DNA from: Spirochaetaceae bacterium UBA4077
GTDB taxonomy: Bacteria; Spirochaetota; Spirochaetia; Treponematales; Rectinemataceae
Direction: 5' to 3'
Assembly: GCA_002383375.1 (NCBI GenBank)
Contig: DFYR01000049.1
Coordinates: 1 to 8,624, forward strand
Length of the DNA: 8,624 nt
Numbering within the stretch: position 1 is the first letter of the stretch; every line of letters starts with the position of its first letter. The notes below the pieces were generated by a model, which saw nothing but the letters and a program-made list of their open reading frames with translations, did not search any database and had not been told where the DNA came from. The position numbers were made by a program, and so were the translations under genes. This document shows, in pieces, positions 1 through 6,935 of this stretch.

Positions 1-478
1 CGATGCGCTGGCGCTGGCCGCCGGAGAACTCGTGCGGATAGCGCTCGGCGTGCTCTTCCAGCAGGCCGACATCATCCAGAGCCTTGAATACCTTTTCTCT
101 GCGCTCGTTTTCGTCCTTGAAAAGGCCGAAATTGTACAATCCCTCGGAGACTATGTAGTCTATGGTCGCCCTTTCATTCAGGGAGGCCATAGGATCCTGG
201 AAAATCATCTGGATATTGCGGATAACGTAGGTGTCCAGCTTTTTGTCGATAATCCCGGAAATCTTTTTCCCATCGAAGAATATTTCACCCTTGGTGGCTG
301 GATTGATCCTGATTATCGTACGGCCTATCGTCGTCTTGCCTGAGCCCGACTCGCCCACCAGGGCGAAGGACTCGCCTTCGTGGACATCGAAGTTGACCTT
401 GCGCACCGCGGTAAAGTTTTCCCTGCCGTTCTTGAAGGTGACTTCCAGGTCTTTTACCGATAACAACACATCGCTCAT
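1..478 (-). CDS. oppF: Oligopeptide ABC transporter ATP-binding protein OppF (AmiF-like), C-terminus cut by window edge
   Basis: One of the two cytoplasmic ATPases that power peptide import through OppB/OppC; it pairs with OppD. My own translation gives 159 residues, starting MSDVLLSVKDLEVTF. Walker A GESGSGKT is at residues 42-49, the Q-loop FQDP at 93-96, and the ABC signature SGGQRQ at 152-157. The window ends just after the signature, so Walker B, the H-switch and the C-terminal oligopeptide-transporter domain lie outside; nothing suggests a broken gene. The ATG overlaps the oppD stop as ATGA (475-478), a sign of translational coupling. A family member is usually a little over 300 residues. 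OppF rather than a second OppD is inferred from position and from the short insert between Walker A and the Q-loop. Confidence 0.93.
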   Translation of the reverse strand, partial: MSDVLLSVKDLEVTFKNGRENFTAVRKVNFDVHEGESFALVGESGSGKTTIGRTIIRINPATKGEIFFDGKKISGIIDKKLDTYVIRNIQMIFQDPMASLNERATIDYIVSEGLYNFGLFKDENERREKVFKALDDVGLLEEHAERYPHEFSGGQRQRI

Positions 479-1542
479 TTTCCGGCCTCCGCAGCGCTCT
501 CGACATAGATGTTGCCTTTTTTGCGCATGATCTTCACCGCTTGGGGCGGATCTGCGAAGGGAGCTCTTGGATCCAGAAGCCAGGTCTTGGCGAAATGGCT
601 TTCGCTCACTTTAAAGAAAGGCGGCTCTTCCTCGAAATCGATGCCTAAAGCATAACGATTGCGGGGCGCAAAAGCGTCGCCCTTTATTTCGTTGAATAAG
701 GTTGGAGGAGTGCCGGGAATGGCGTAGAGAGGCTCGCCTTTTCTGGCAAGGGTGGGCAGGCTGGAAATGAGCGCCCAGGTATAGGGATGCCGGGGATCGT
801 AAAAGATTTCCCTCACCGAACCGTATTCCACAATCTGGCCTGAATACATCACCGCCACCCTGTCGGCCACGTTGGCCACAACGCCCAGGTCGTGGGTGAT
901 GTAAATGGTCGTAAAGCCGTAGTCCCGCTGGAGCGCGCGGATCAGATCCAGAATCTGAGCCTGTATGGTGACGTCCAAGGCCGTAGTAGGCTCGTCGCAG
1001 ATGAGGATTCGCGGCTTGCAGGCCAGGGCTATGGCGATGACGATGCGCTGGCGCATGCCTCCTGAGTACTGGAAGGGATAATCGTAGAAGCGCTTTTCTA
1101 CGTCTTTAATGCCTACCTTTTCCATGAGGGTCAGGGCTATGCGCTTGGCTTCGTCAGGAGGCAGTTTCTGGTGCTTTTCAATCACCTCGGTGATCTGTAT
1201 GCCTATTCGCTTCAGGGGGTTGAGGCTGGTCATGGGATCCTGGAATACCGTAGCTATCTTGACACCCCGGATTTTTTCCCATTCCTTGTCGGTCTTTACC
1301 TCGACGAGATTCCTGCCCTCGAACTCGATGCTGCCTCCTGCTATGCGCCCGTTGGATTCCAGCATGCCCGTAAAGGTCTTGGTGAGCACCGTTTTGCCCG
1401 AGCCAGACTCGCCTACTATCGCCAGGGTTTCGCCCTCGTAGAGGTCGAGGGATACGGAGCGGATCGCCGTGAGCTCCCTGCGCCGCACCCTGAATTTAAC
1501 CACTAAGTCTCGTACCGTAAGAATTCTGTTGTTCTGGTCCAT
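475..1542 (-). CDS. oppD: Oligopeptide ABC transporter ATP-binding protein OppD (AmiE-like)
   Basis: Cytoplasmic ATPase of the Opp importer, 355 residues, normal for the family. Visible motifs: Walker A GESGSGKT 44-51, Q-loop FQDP 100-103, signature YSGGMRQR 159-166, Walker B ILICDEP 179-185, D-loop ALD 188-190 and switch histidine H217. The C-terminal oligopeptide-transporter domain follows, with HPYTWALISSLP at 252-263 and PGTPP at 276-280. Where many OppD/DppD proteins carry iron-sulfur cysteines (about GCPFAPRCPYA), this one reads GDAFAPRNRYA at 288-298, and no cysteine occurs after residue 182. That resembles the streptococcal AmiE branch. The frame is open 21 codons further upstream, but the ATG at 1542 is chosen because AGGAGG sits six bases before it and the upstream extension lies inside oppC. 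It ends in a 4-base overlap with oppF. Confidence 0.96.
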   Translation of the reverse strand: MDQNNRILTVRDLVVKFRVRRRELTAIRSVSLDLYEGETLAIVGESGSGKTVLTKTFTGMLESNGRIAGGSIEFEGRNLVEVKTDKEWEKIRGVKIATVFQDPMTSLNPLKRIGIQITEVIEKHQKLPPDEAKRIALTLMEKVGIKDVEKRFYDYPFQYSGGMRQRIVIAIALACKPRILICDEPTTALDVTIQAQILDLIRALQRDYGFTTIYITHDLGVVANVADRVAVMYSGQIVEYGSVREIFYDPRHPYTWALISSLPTLARKGEPLYAIPGTPPTLFNEIKGDAFAPRNRYALGIDFEEEPPFFKVSESHFAKTWLLDPRAPFADPPQAVKIMRKKGNIYVESAAEAGK

Positions 1543-1548
1543 GATCTG

Positions 1549-1554
1549 CCTCCT
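1549..1554 (-). promoter_or_regulatory. Ribosome binding site of oppD, sharing bases with the oppC stop codon
   Basis: AGGAGG on the minus strand lies six bases upstream of the ATG at 1542. The oppC TAG stop (1555-1553) overlaps its first bases, so ribosomes ending oppC finish on the oppD binding site. This decides the oppD start against the longer open frame. Confidence 0.85.
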
Positions 1555-2476
1555 ATCGGTGGGTTCTGGGGTCCGATGCATCAGCAAAGAGCTGCCCCAC
1601 AACATAGAAGGAAATCGTGACCAAACCCATCACGATGCCGGGAAACACGATCATATGGGGATAGGTGTCTACGAAGGACCAATATACATCGATCATTCTG
1701 CCCAGGGAGGGATAGGTCGAAGGCAACCCTATGCCCAGGTAGGAAAGTATGGTTTCGGTGTTGATAAGGCCCGGAATCTCCTGGTAGATGAGAGTTGCGA
1801 TGACAGAAACCATGTAGGGCAGGATGTTCCTGGTGACCATGCGCTTGAGCGGAGTGCCCAGGCAGCGGGAGGCTAGGTTGTATTCCCTATCCCTGATGAT
1901 CATCACCTGGGTGCGGATGAAGAAGGCGATCGAAAGCCAGCCGGTGATGGTCATCGCCAGGATCATCTGCCAAAAGCCCCGCCCGAAAATGTACATGAGC
2001 ATCATGGAGCGCAGGATGTAAGGCACGTTGGATACGACATTGTAGATAGCCAGCAATATGGGATCGATACGCTTGGAGTAGCCCCAGACGGCGCCCACGA
2101 GGATGCCTAGGCCAATGTTTATAGCCGCGGCTATGAAGGCTATGGACAGGGACATGCGGGTGCCAGACCAGACCACGTCCCATAGATCGTTGCCCCTGTC
2201 GTCGGTGCCGAACCAATGCTCCGCCGAGGGTTTCTGGTACCAGGTGGAGGGGGTGTTGATATTGGGCGCCACCGCGGGATCGTAGCCGGACACCAGGGGC
2301 TGTATGAAGGACATAAGGGTAAGGCTCAAGAGGAGGACAAGCCAGAATATGGCTGTTTTACGCTTGAAAAAGGTCTGGAACACTGACTTCCAGTAGGAAT
2401 ATCGCGGACCGGCGATACGCTCGGATTCGAGCACGTCGAAGGTCGCGAAGGCGAAGCGTTCTGCTGTTTTCGCCAT
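1553..2476 (-). CDS. oppC: Oligopeptide ABC transporter permease OppC (AmiD-like)
   Basis: Inner-membrane permease that forms the peptide channel with OppB. It has 307 residues, essentially the length of streptococcal AmiD (about 308). A cytoplasmic N-terminus carries YSYWKSV at 26-32, followed by a first membrane helix around 41-61. HWFGTDDRGNDLW at 87-99 is the hallmark of OppC/DppC proteins. The permease core has hydrophobic helices at roughly 108-132, 141-164, 168-190, 221-240 and 275-297. The EAA-type loop that docks the ATPase covers about 201-220 (LASRCLGT to NILP). The tail FADASDPRTHR is near-diagnostic for this branch. The ATG follows oppB after three bases, with GAGG six bases upstream inside the oppB end; the TAG stop overlaps the oppD ribosome binding site. 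Confidence 0.96.
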   Translation of the reverse strand: MAKTAERFAFATFDVLESERIAGPRYSYWKSVFQTFFKRKTAIFWLVLLLSLTLMSFIQPLVSGYDPAVAPNINTPSTWYQKPSAEHWFGTDDRGNDLWDVVWSGTRMSLSIAFIAAAINIGLGILVGAVWGYSKRIDPILLAIYNVVSNVPYILRSMMLMYIFGRGFWQMILAMTITGWLSIAFFIRTQVMIIRDREYNLASRCLGTPLKRMVTRNILPYMVSVIATLIYQEIPGLINTETILSYLGIGLPSTYPSLGRMIDVYWSFVDTYPHMIVFPGIVMGLVTISFYVVGQLFADASDPRTHR

Positions 2477-2479
2477 ACT

Positions 2480-3985
2480 CTACCTCGCTTCCTTTCTCGC
2501 GGCCAAGCTTATGCGCGGGTCCACGAAAGTCACCAGGATATCTCCTAAGAAGATCGCCAAGATCGAGACCACGGTGAAGATAAAGGTCAGGGCGATGATC
2601 ATAGCGTTGTTGTAATCGGAAATAGCGCTGGGAAACATTTTGCCCATGCCCGGAACTGCGTAGAAGCTTTCAGTGATCAGCGCTCCAGCCAGGGTTCCGA
2701 TGACAGCCATGGGAATGGAATGCACAATGGGAATGAGGGCGTTTCTTACGATATGCCTGAAGAACACTTCCGCCTGCGAAAGTCCCTTGGAACGAGAGAA
2801 TTTGACATAGTCGGCATTCATCTGGTCCACCATGTATCGCCGTATCCAGAGCGCCTCTCCAGCTATGCCGCCCAGGGAGAGTGAAATCGTGGGCAGAATA
2901 TAAGAGAGAATGTTCTCGGATCCGAGGAAGGGAAACTTGTCGGGCAGGCCCAGGACCTTCATGCCGAAACGGGCGAAGAGGGCGATGTACAGAAGCGTGG
3001 GGATGGAGCTGATGAAGACGATATAGGCCATGGTGACCTTGTCGAAAATCATGTCCTTCTTCATGGCGGCGATGACGCCCACGGTGAGGCCGATGGCCAA
3101 TGATAGGATGAGCGAGTACATGCCGATAGTGAAGCTGGTGCCCAACATCGATGGATCAATGGTCAGCAGATTGCCGTCGGCGTAATTATCCTCGAACTTG
3201 TTCATATCCAGCCTGTCCAGGACAGGTTTGTATTTAAGGCTATGCTCGTCGATGGAGGTGAAAAACGTTACCGCCTCACCCCTGACGGTGGTGTTGATCT
3301 CCCTTCGGGCCGAGCGGCCCTGTCCTCCGGAGATGACATCAAGGACAGGCACTCCGTCAAAGGTGGGGTATGATCTGCCCATGTTGAGCCTGATCATGTT
3401 CTGATGCAGGAAGGGAAAGCTGTCATCCACCCAGATTTGATATTTATAATTGGTTCCCGAAGCTGCCAGCGCCAGGCCTCCGCTCCAGTCCCGGGTGAGG
3501 TAATAACCTCTTTTGAGGTCGGGATTGTCCGGATCCTGGATTCGATAGGGATGGTCTATCTGGATCAGCTTTGCATACCAGAGGAATACCCGGGTCAGGA
3601 GCGCGACGTCTTTTGTGGCATAGAGATAGCCCGAGACAGGCAGCGCTTCCACCTTGTAGCCCCGGGCTGTAAGGTCAGCCCTGAACTTCTCGTAAAATGA
3701 TGAATTCTGGAGAAGGGCTTGGCTCACCTCGGGCGAATCGGCTCCAAATACTTGCTGCGCATATTCCTGCTGGGTTACATAATCGATGTAGCCCAATTTT
3801 TCCCAGGTTCTGAATTTATAATCATTGTACTCATCCGGTTTGTTCGCGATTTTGGGAAGCACCAGGTCTCCCTTGAACACGAGCTGCCGAGGAACACAGG
3901 AATAAACCAGAAAAAGGGTGAGGGTTGAAACGATCAATACCGATAAAATCGACTGAAAAACACGTTTTACAACATATCCTGGCAT
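2480..3985 (-). CDS. oppB: Oligopeptide ABC transporter permease OppB, long AmiC-like form
   Basis: Inner-membrane permease partner of OppC, 501 residues, far longer than a typical OppB (a little over 300). The extra length is one segment of about 250 residues between the first helix (9-30) and the permease core (from about 285). It should be periplasmic by topology. It carries DHPYRIQDPDNPDLKRG (144-160), FPFLHQN (190-196) and SYPTFDGVPVL (205-215), which resemble streptococcal AmiC (about 498 residues). The core has helices near 286-306, 318-338, 362-378, 418-440 and 463-486, with the EAA loop around 393-419 (FSRSKGLS, then HIVRNALIP). The open frame extends four codons to a TTG at 3997, but nothing like a binding site precedes it. 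The ATG at 3985 has a weak GGGG four bases upstream and gives the family-like N-terminus MPGYVVKRVFQS. It probably has its own promoter. Confidence 0.95.
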   Translation of the reverse strand: MPGYVVKRVFQSILSVLIVSTLTLFLVYSCVPRQLVFKGDLVLPKIANKPDEYNDYKFRTWEKLGYIDYVTQQEYAQQVFGADSPEVSQALLQNSSFYEKFRADLTARGYKVEALPVSGYLYATKDVALLTRVFLWYAKLIQIDHPYRIQDPDNPDLKRGYYLTRDWSGGLALAASGTNYKYQIWVDDSFPFLHQNMIRLNMGRSYPTFDGVPVLDVISGGQGRSARREINTTVRGEAVTFFTSIDEHSLKYKPVLDRLDMNKFEDNYADGNLLTIDPSMLGTSFTIGMYSLILSLAIGLTVGVIAAMKKDMIFDKVTMAYIVFISSIPTLLYIALFARFGMKVLGLPDKFPFLGSENILSYILPTISLSLGGIAGEALWIRRYMVDQMNADYVKFSRSKGLSQAEVFFRHIVRNALIPIVHSIPMAVIGTLAGALITESFYAVPGMGKMFPSAISDYNNAMIIALTFIFTVVSILAIFLGDILVTFVDPRISLAARKEAR

Positions 3986-4023
3986 GGAACCCCACAATCA
4001 GAGTTTTTTTGGACTCTCCGGGC

Positions 4024-4052
4024 ATTATACCCGAAAGCGCAGATATAGGCAA
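4024..4052 (-). promoter_or_regulatory. Probable sigma-70-type promoter of oppBCDF
   Basis: On the minus strand a consensus TATAAT (4029-4024) is preceded after exactly 17 bases by TTGCCT (4052-4047), four of six matches to TTGACA. The predicted start is an A near 4017, giving a leader of about 32 bases before the oppB ATG. The leader could begin with a small hairpin: AGAGT (4017-4013) pairs with ACTCT (4004-4000) across an A-rich loop. The promoter lies just downstream of the oppA hairpin, where a second promoter would be useful. Box matches are seen directly; activity is inferred. Confidence 0.65.
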
Positions 4053-4090
4053 TAAAGCGAATTCACCCTTATATAGCGAAAATAATATAA

Positions 4091-4126
4091 AAGGGGCTGT
4101 CCAGAATTTACTCCGGACAGCCCCTT
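4091..4126 (-). terminator. Intrinsic-terminator-like hairpin between oppA and oppB
   Basis: A perfect 12-bp inverted repeat (arms 4091-4102 and 4115-4126, 12-base loop) lies 36 bases past the oppA stop. Read in the oppA direction, the GC-rich stem (GGGGCTGTCC core) is followed by the T-rich tract TTTTATATTATTTT. The other strand lacks such a tract, so the hairpin is oriented to act on oppA transcripts. The T-run is interrupted, so partial read-through into oppB is likely. It could equally protect the oppA 3' end from exonucleases. Confidence 0.75.
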
Positions 4127-4162
4127 AAGTTTCACATGGGCGATCAACGCACCCCAGAAGGC

Positions 4163-6157
4163 TTATTTCTTGGCGCTGAGTTTCTTATACTCGGCAGCCC
4201 TCTCCTTCTCCCACTGGGCCTTGAGCTTGTCGCGCTCGGCCAGGGTGATGACCTTGTCTCCGACTACCATGCCCTTGAACTTGTATTCGTCGTTGCCGTA
4301 GGCGGCGAAGGGGATGGTATAGGGAACGATCCTGGTGACAGCGAAGCCGCCGCCGTAGGACATGTAGGGAAGAATGATCGCATCGTCAAGCAGCTGGGCT
4401 TCGGCTTCGGCGAAGAGCTTGAAGCGCTTCACCTGATCGTCGTAGACGGCGTTGCCGGCTTCGACTTTTTTGGCGTACTCGTACAGGCCTACCTTGGAGG
4501 CAGCCTTGTAGTCGCTGCTGTTAGGATCAGAGTTGGCATCAAGCCCAATCTGGATGAGTACAGCACCTCCGTCCGGTAAAGCTTCGTTTGCCGGTTCCAG
4601 GGTCTGGAGGAAGGTGTAGGGATCGCCGAAGTCGGGGCCCCAGCCGGTGTAGCCGCCGATATCGTAGTTGGATTGGCTGCCGGACTCGGCATAGTAAGTG
4701 GAGGCGTCGGCATTGTCGGTATCCATCTCGACCACGTTCACTACCAGGTTATCGGTTCCGAAGACTGCCTCGAGGTTAGCCTTCATGGACTGGTCGCCCT
4801 TTAAGCCCTTGGTGTACGAAATGTCGGTGGCGGTGTCGAGCTTGATGGGGAACTTGACGCCCTGGGCGGTCAGTTCGGCCTTGGCCTTGGCCATGTACGC
4901 CTTGGCTTTGGTAGCATTGAAGTAGGGATCCTGAGCGTCATCGATATTGAAGGAGGCGGGGAAGTCCGCGGGGTTACGAGCCTTGAGGGCATCCTCGACG
5001 TACTTTACGTAGTCCTTGCCAGCCGCGTCCTTGGAGAGCTCGGTGCCGGTGTAGGAGTTGCGGATAGCCGCCAGCTTGTTCACCTCGCCGTTGCGCTGGG
5101 CCAGGATGGTGGGCCTATCCATTCCGAAGAATATTGCCTTGCGGAAATTCCTGTTCAGGATCGCCGCTTGAGTATCCTTGCGCTCCTTTTCGGTCTTGGG
5201 AGACACCCCCTTGGTGGGGTCGGCGGGAGAAGCCCAGGTGTTGCGGTCGTAGGTGAAGGCATAGAGGAAGGTAGTGGAATCCTGCCTTGCCCTGTAAATG
5301 TTTTCCTTGTACTTGGCCTGAGCCCTGGCAAACAGCGCTTCGTTGTCGGTATTGACCTGGGCTGAGGCATAGATGCCCGCATCGAAGTTGTTGAAGCGGG
5401 AATCCGGATCCTTGCCATCGTCGTAGACGAGCTTGACATGCTGGACAGTTACGTTAGCCTTGTCCCAGTAATAGGGATTGGCGTCGTATTCCATGACCGA
5501 CTTGGAGGTGAAGTTGGACAGTACATAGGCTCCGTTATAGAGGATGCCGTTCTTGTCCACTTTGCCGAAGTCGGCGCCCTTGGATTTAAGGAACTCGCCA
5601 TTGACGGGCATATAGGGGTTGTAGGTGAGCATGGTGTCGAAAAAGGGCTTTGGGCCGTCCAGGGTGTACTCAAGGACGTAGTCACTCTTGGCCTTGACGC
5701 CTACCTGGGCGAAGTCGGTGATCTCGCCTTTCAGGTACTTGTCGGCGTTCTTGACGAAACCGGCCACCAGGTAGTTGAGCTGGCTTTTCTTGTCCAGCAT
5801 GAACTTCATGGCGTCGACCCAGTCCTGGGCCTTTACATCGGCATAGACTTCGAGGTCGCCGGTGACCCACTTCACACCCTTGCGGATATTGAAGGTCCAG
5901 ACCGACTTGTCGGCGTTGGCGCTCCAGCTCTCGGCCAGGGCGGGTCTGAGGATACCGTACCTGTCGTGCTCGATGAGGCAGTCGACAAAGTTGACCGTGT
6001 GTTGTGACGTGGTCTGCCGCTGGCTTTCCAGGTAGTTGAAGGTCCTGGGGTCGCTCACGAAGACGTTTACGTAGTCCTTCGATTTGGGAGCAGCACCGAC
6101 AATTCCCGCGAAGAGGACCGCGATGACGGCTGCTGCTAACAGTGTTTTTTTCAACAT
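4163..6157 (-). CDS. oppA: Periplasmic oligopeptide-binding protein OppA (AmiA/AliA-like, family 5)
   Basis: Captures peptides and delivers them to OppB/OppC. It has 664 residues, long for OppA (usually about 540) but close to streptococcal AmiA (about 659). The N-terminus MLKKTLLAAAVIAVLFAGIVGA is a signal peptide with likely cleavage after A22 or A23. It has no lipobox cysteine, so the protein should be soluble in the periplasm. The family-5 signature region is at 70-100 (LRPALAESW, then IRKGVKW). GYTGWGPDFGDPYTFL at 502-517 is the AmiA/AliA-type motif, and a charged helical tail covers about 640-664. The frame is open to a GTG at 6169, but GGAGG lies five bases before the ATG at 6157, so that start is preferred. 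It has its own upstream promoter candidate and a downstream hairpin. Peptide specificity cannot be read from the sequence. Confidence 0.96.
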   Translation of the reverse strand: MLKKTLLAAAVIAVLFAGIVGAAPKSKDYVNVFVSDPRTFNYLESQRQTTSQHTVNFVDCLIEHDRYGILRPALAESWSANADKSVWTFNIRKGVKWVTGDLEVYADVKAQDWVDAMKFMLDKKSQLNYLVAGFVKNADKYLKGEITDFAQVGVKAKSDYVLEYTLDGPKPFFDTMLTYNPYMPVNGEFLKSKGADFGKVDKNGILYNGAYVLSNFTSKSVMEYDANPYYWDKANVTVQHVKLVYDDGKDPDSRFNNFDAGIYASAQVNTDNEALFARAQAKYKENIYRARQDSTTFLYAFTYDRNTWASPADPTKGVSPKTEKERKDTQAAILNRNFRKAIFFGMDRPTILAQRNGEVNKLAAIRNSYTGTELSKDAAGKDYVKYVEDALKARNPADFPASFNIDDAQDPYFNATKAKAYMAKAKAELTAQGVKFPIKLDTATDISYTKGLKGDQSMKANLEAVFGTDNLVVNVVEMDTDNADASTYYAESGSQSNYDIGGYTGWGPDFGDPYTFLQTLEPANEALPDGGAVLIQIGLDANSDPNSSDYKAASKVGLYEYAKKVEAGNAVYDDQVKRFKLFAEAEAQLLDDAIILPYMSYGGGFAVTRIVPYTIPFAAYGNDEYKFKGMVVGDKVITLAERDKLKAQWEKERAAEYKKLSAKK

Positions 6158-6162
6158 TTCTG

Positions 6163-6167
6163 CCTCC
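6163..6167 (-). promoter_or_regulatory. Ribosome binding site of oppA
   Basis: GGAGG on the minus strand lies five bases upstream of the ATG at 6157. The upstream in-frame GTG (6169) overlaps the site itself and cannot use it, which settles the start. Confidence 0.8.
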
Positions 6168-6172
6168 ACATA

Positions 6173-6236
6173 AACCCGTAGGCTCAGTGCTCAGCGGGTT
6201 CAAGATTTCCGCCGCACTAGAATAAATAGACGGCGG
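6173..6236 (-). promoter_or_regulatory. Two tandem short hairpins in the oppA leader
   Basis: Two perfect 6-bp inverted repeats, each with a 16-base loop, lie in the predicted 5' leader. The first is CCGCCG/CGGCGG (plus positions 6209-6214 and 6231-6236). The second is AACCCG/CGGGTT (6173-6178 and 6195-6200) and ends five bases upstream of the GGAGG. The loop region of the second hairpin holds a direct repeat of GCTCAG on the plus strand (6182-6187 and 6189-6194). They could influence translation or stability of oppA mRNA, but stems this short can arise by chance. No known riboswitch class is recognised. Confidence 0.3.
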
Positions 6237-6252
6237 TATATTGTTTTGGTTC

Positions 6253-6281
6253 ATTTTCACCGTTTTATGCCCAGTCGTCAA
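6253..6281 (-). promoter_or_regulatory. Candidate promoter of oppA
   Basis: On the minus strand TTGACG (6281-6276), five of six matches to the -35 consensus, is followed after 17 bases by GAAAAT (6258-6253), four of six matches to the -10 consensus. The predicted transcript starts near 6246, giving a leader of about 90 bases. The -35 box is good and the -10 box is weak, so placement is tentative. Confidence 0.45.
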
Positions 6282-6287
6282 CTAGCA

Positions 6288-6317
6288 TTATCAATGATGA
6301 GGCCTGGATGCTATACT
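6288..6317 (+). promoter_or_regulatory. Candidate promoter of the plus-strand membrane protein gene
   Basis: TATACT (6312-6317), a five of six -10 match, follows TTATCA (6288-6293), a four of six -35 match, after 18 bases. Transcription would start near 6324, about 16 bases before the ATG at 6340 and just ahead of the GAGGA ribosome binding site (6329-6333). Its -35 box is only six bases from that of the divergent oppA candidate. Confidence 0.45.
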
Positions 6318-6339
6318 GCACGTTTATTGAGGAAGGACG

Positions 6340-6891
6340 ATGAAAAGGACCAAAAGCCCTGAAGATCTGATCAGGGCAGGGGCAATAGGTAGTTGCGTCA
6401 TAGTACTGGGGATATGCTTCGCCGCTGCTTTAGCCTTCGCTCTGTTTCGCAAAGCCGACTCATTCATTCTCACCCTGGGGGATGCTTTCATAGTCGAAGC
6501 GCTGGTTTGCTTCGGTCTTGCCTGGATCGGGTACTTGAAAAAAGACGGGGTTCGCGTATTTCCGCCCAAAAAAAACGAACAAGGCGAGCGGCCTGAGTCC
6601 TGGAAGGACCGTATACCTCAACTTGGCCAAGAACCGCCATCTCCATCCCCTATTCCCGGTCCAGCTGGGCCTGGAAGTGCCGAGTATAATAGGCTGGTCG
6701 AAGCTGAAGACAAGCTCCGTCGGCGAATCCTCGGCGCAGATGAAAACCCTGACATAACTGTTTCAGGCCAGGGAGGCCGCATTCACCCTTTGGGGAGTTC
6801 TCAAGCCCTGCTCTTAGCCGGTGCAGTTCTTTTATTGCTCGGTATCGTTTTCGAATATGCTCTGCCTGCATTCCTTCTTAGATTTGCATAG
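6340..6891 (+). CDS. Hypothetical membrane protein with three predicted helices
   Basis: I do not recognise this 183-residue protein. It has two N-terminal hydrophobic segments (about 14-36 and 44-66), then a long hydrophilic linker (about 67-153). The linker is rich in proline around 97-112 (EPPSPSPIPGPAGPG) and has a charged, probably helical stretch at 115-132 (EYNRLVEAEDKLRRRI). A third hydrophobic segment spans about 154-180. Positive charges before the first helix and after the second suggest a cytoplasmic N-terminus and linker. The start is supported by GAGGA six bases upstream of the ATG and by a promoter candidate. It stands alone, divergent from oppA and convergent with the next gene, so context gives no function. 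The good translation signals argue for a real gene. Confidence 0.75.
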   Translation: MKRTKSPEDLIRAGAIGSCVIVLGICFAAALAFALFRKADSFILTLGDAFIVEALVCFGLAWIGYLKKDGVRVFPPKKNEQGERPESWKDRIPQLGQEPPSPSPIPGPAGPGSAEYNRLVEAEDKLRRRILGADENPDITVSGQGGRIHPLGSSQALLLAGAVLLLLGIVFEYALPAFLLRFA

Positions 6892-6935
6892 AAGTCCGAG
6901 CGATAGGAGACTCGCATTTTATCACTCAACCCGGC

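Noticed and set aside
1543..1605. Longer oppD reading frame beginning 21 codons upstream
   Set aside because: The extension lies inside the oppC coding region, has no binding site, and gives an N-terminus unlike the family; AGGAGG points to the ATG at 1542.
3307..3320. Short inverted repeat GGGCC/GGCCC inside oppB
   Set aside because: Five base pairs within coding sequence, expected by chance, and no T-run beside it.
5438..6007. A 189-codon open frame on the plus strand inside oppA
   Set aside because: It is antisense to a clearly conserved coding region and has repetitive valine/glycine-rich composition typical of shadow frames in GC-rich genes.
6892..6935. Possible terminator between the two convergent membrane protein genes (CGAG...CTCG then ATTTT)
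   Set aside because: The stem is only four base pairs with a 10-base loop, too weak to call, although some terminator would be expected here.
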